Of a stretch of 37,511 nucleotides of DNA, positions 36,651-37,511 are shown in pieces. Numbering within the stretch: position 1 is the first letter of the stretch; each line of letters starts with the position of its first letter. Below the pieces are notes generated by a model. It worked only from the letters and a program-made list of their open reading frames with translations, was not told where the DNA came from and ran no database searches. Source of the stretch: a bacterium (GTDB taxonomy: Bacteria > Patescibacteriota > Minisyncoccia > Phycocordibacterales > UBA5272); assembly GCA_023267555.1 (NCBI GenBank), contig JAHFMZ010000005.1, positions 1 through 37,511 of the forward strand, written 5' to 3'. A program made the translations under genes and the position numbers.

Positions 36651-36681
36651 GTGGGGTTGCCGAAGGCAACCCCACTTTTTT
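36651..36681 (+). terminator. Strong rho-independent terminator
   Basis: GTGGGGTTGCC-GAA-GGCAACCCCAC-TTTTTT. Confidence 0.88.
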
Positions 36682-36902
36682 ATTTCCCAAAATAAAAACA
36701 CCCTGCTGGGATGATTTTGTTATTTATTACAAACATTGTTATTTTTAATCTTTCTTTTGTCACACTCTAGCGCTTACGCGACTTTTGTTACTTTTCGCTG
36801 TAACGCGAATAATGTTTAGGATCATTATCAAGTCCTTATCTTAAAAGATTATCGACAAGATTCGTACACCCTAACCGAAGTTAGGTATGCAGAACGATTT
36901 CA

Positions 36903-37511
36903 CATTGAATTAATCCACGACCAGCTTCCGCTAGCCGTGCCTTGTTACGACTTACTCCCTGTCACCGAATTCACCTTAGTCCTAGACTAGCTAAGCTTTT
37001 GGGTGCCCCCGGCTTCCTTGAGTTGACGGGCAGTGAGTACAAGACCTGAGAACGTATTCACCGCGGTTTAGCTGACCCGCGATTACTAGCAATTCCGGCT
37101 TCATGAGGTCGAGTTGCAGACCTCAATCTGAACTGGCGCATAGTTTGAAGGATTGGCTCAGAGTTACCCCGTCGCGACCCGTTGTCTATGCGATTGTATT
37201 ATGTGTGTAGCCCAGGATGTCAAAGGGACATGCTGACCTGGCGTCATCCTCTCCTTCCTCCCCGTAATTTACTCACAAAATTAAAAAATAAAATACAGAA
37301 TGTAGATTACAGACGATATACATATTGCTATGCACGATACCTGTAATCTACATTCTATATTCTAAAGTTTAACCTTATGCCCAAATTACGGGGCAGTCTC
37401 GTGTGACACTTGTAACACACGATAAGGGTTGCGTTCGTTACCCCACTGAAGGGAACAGTTCAAACCACGAACTGACGACGGCCATGCATCACCTGTCCAC
37501 GAGCCTTGCGG
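36903..37511 (-). rRNA. rrs: 16S rRNA, 3' portion (5' part beyond window)
   Basis: Minus strand contains AAGTCGTAACAAGG, TTGTACTCACTGCCCGTC, GCAACTCGACCTCATGAAG and GGATGACGCCAGGTC; 3' end estimated by homology. Confidence 0.93.
37271..37382 (-). other. Insertion extending the 16S helix-40 hairpin
   Basis: About 112 nt between CCCCGTAATTT (37260-37270) and AAATTACGGGG (37383-37393), where E. coli has a short hairpin; internal 20-bp IR 37293-37312 / 37341-37360. Confidence 0.8.

Noticed and set aside
36487-36690. ORF 36487-36690 (-)
   Set aside because: Antisense to the cassette gene; begins beyond its terminator hairpin.
1-37511. CRISPR array, integrase, transposase, relaxase or toxin-antitoxin pair
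   Set aside because: Looked for in the ORF translations and for regularly spaced direct repeats; none found, so the mobile interpretation of the tRNA cassettes rests on structure only.

Overview
The window is AT-rich and looks like a chromosomal segment of a Candidate Phyla Radiation (Patescibacteria, probably Parcubacteria-like) genome; this affiliation is an inference from gene content and the divergent 16S rRNA. It contains the 3' part of a 16S rRNA gene (minus strand, running off the right edge), four tRNAs (Ser-CGA, Glu-TTC, Val-GAC, Ile-GAT), core genes (HTH-MurA fusion, murB, tsaD, rlmH, rsmI) and a ~16 kb surface-polysaccharide locus (Wzx/Wzy, GDP-fucose synthase, GT11 fucosyltransferase, several methyltransferases and glycosyltransferases). 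It also contains a VirD4/TraM-type ATPase, a metal-handling pair, and scattered small single-gene accessory cassettes. Most notable observations: (1) three of the four tRNAs are followed by a structured trailer cassette whose helices are built from sequence of that particular tRNA, with a conserved CTGC-loop hairpin, a GGGGTCGCGA motif in two copies, and a downstream direct copy of the tRNA 3' end; (2) a FlhD-FlhC pair plus a ParB-like gene with no flagellar genes nearby; (3) two intergenic copies of an RNA-like element with covarying outer stems around conserved GATACGAGG / ACAAAGTAGATG; (4) eight genes share a -10 box followed by exactly 6 nt and then ATG (leaderless grammar), the 16S 3' end lacks the CCUCC anti-Shine-Dalgarno at the expected place, yet the accessory cassettes carry strong SD sequences; (5) a 16S helix-40 insertion and a 16S...tRNA-Ile linkage interrupted by cassettes; (6) a small gene apparently split by a +1 frameshift at an A7 run. 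All family assignments come from reading the protein sequences; no database search was run.
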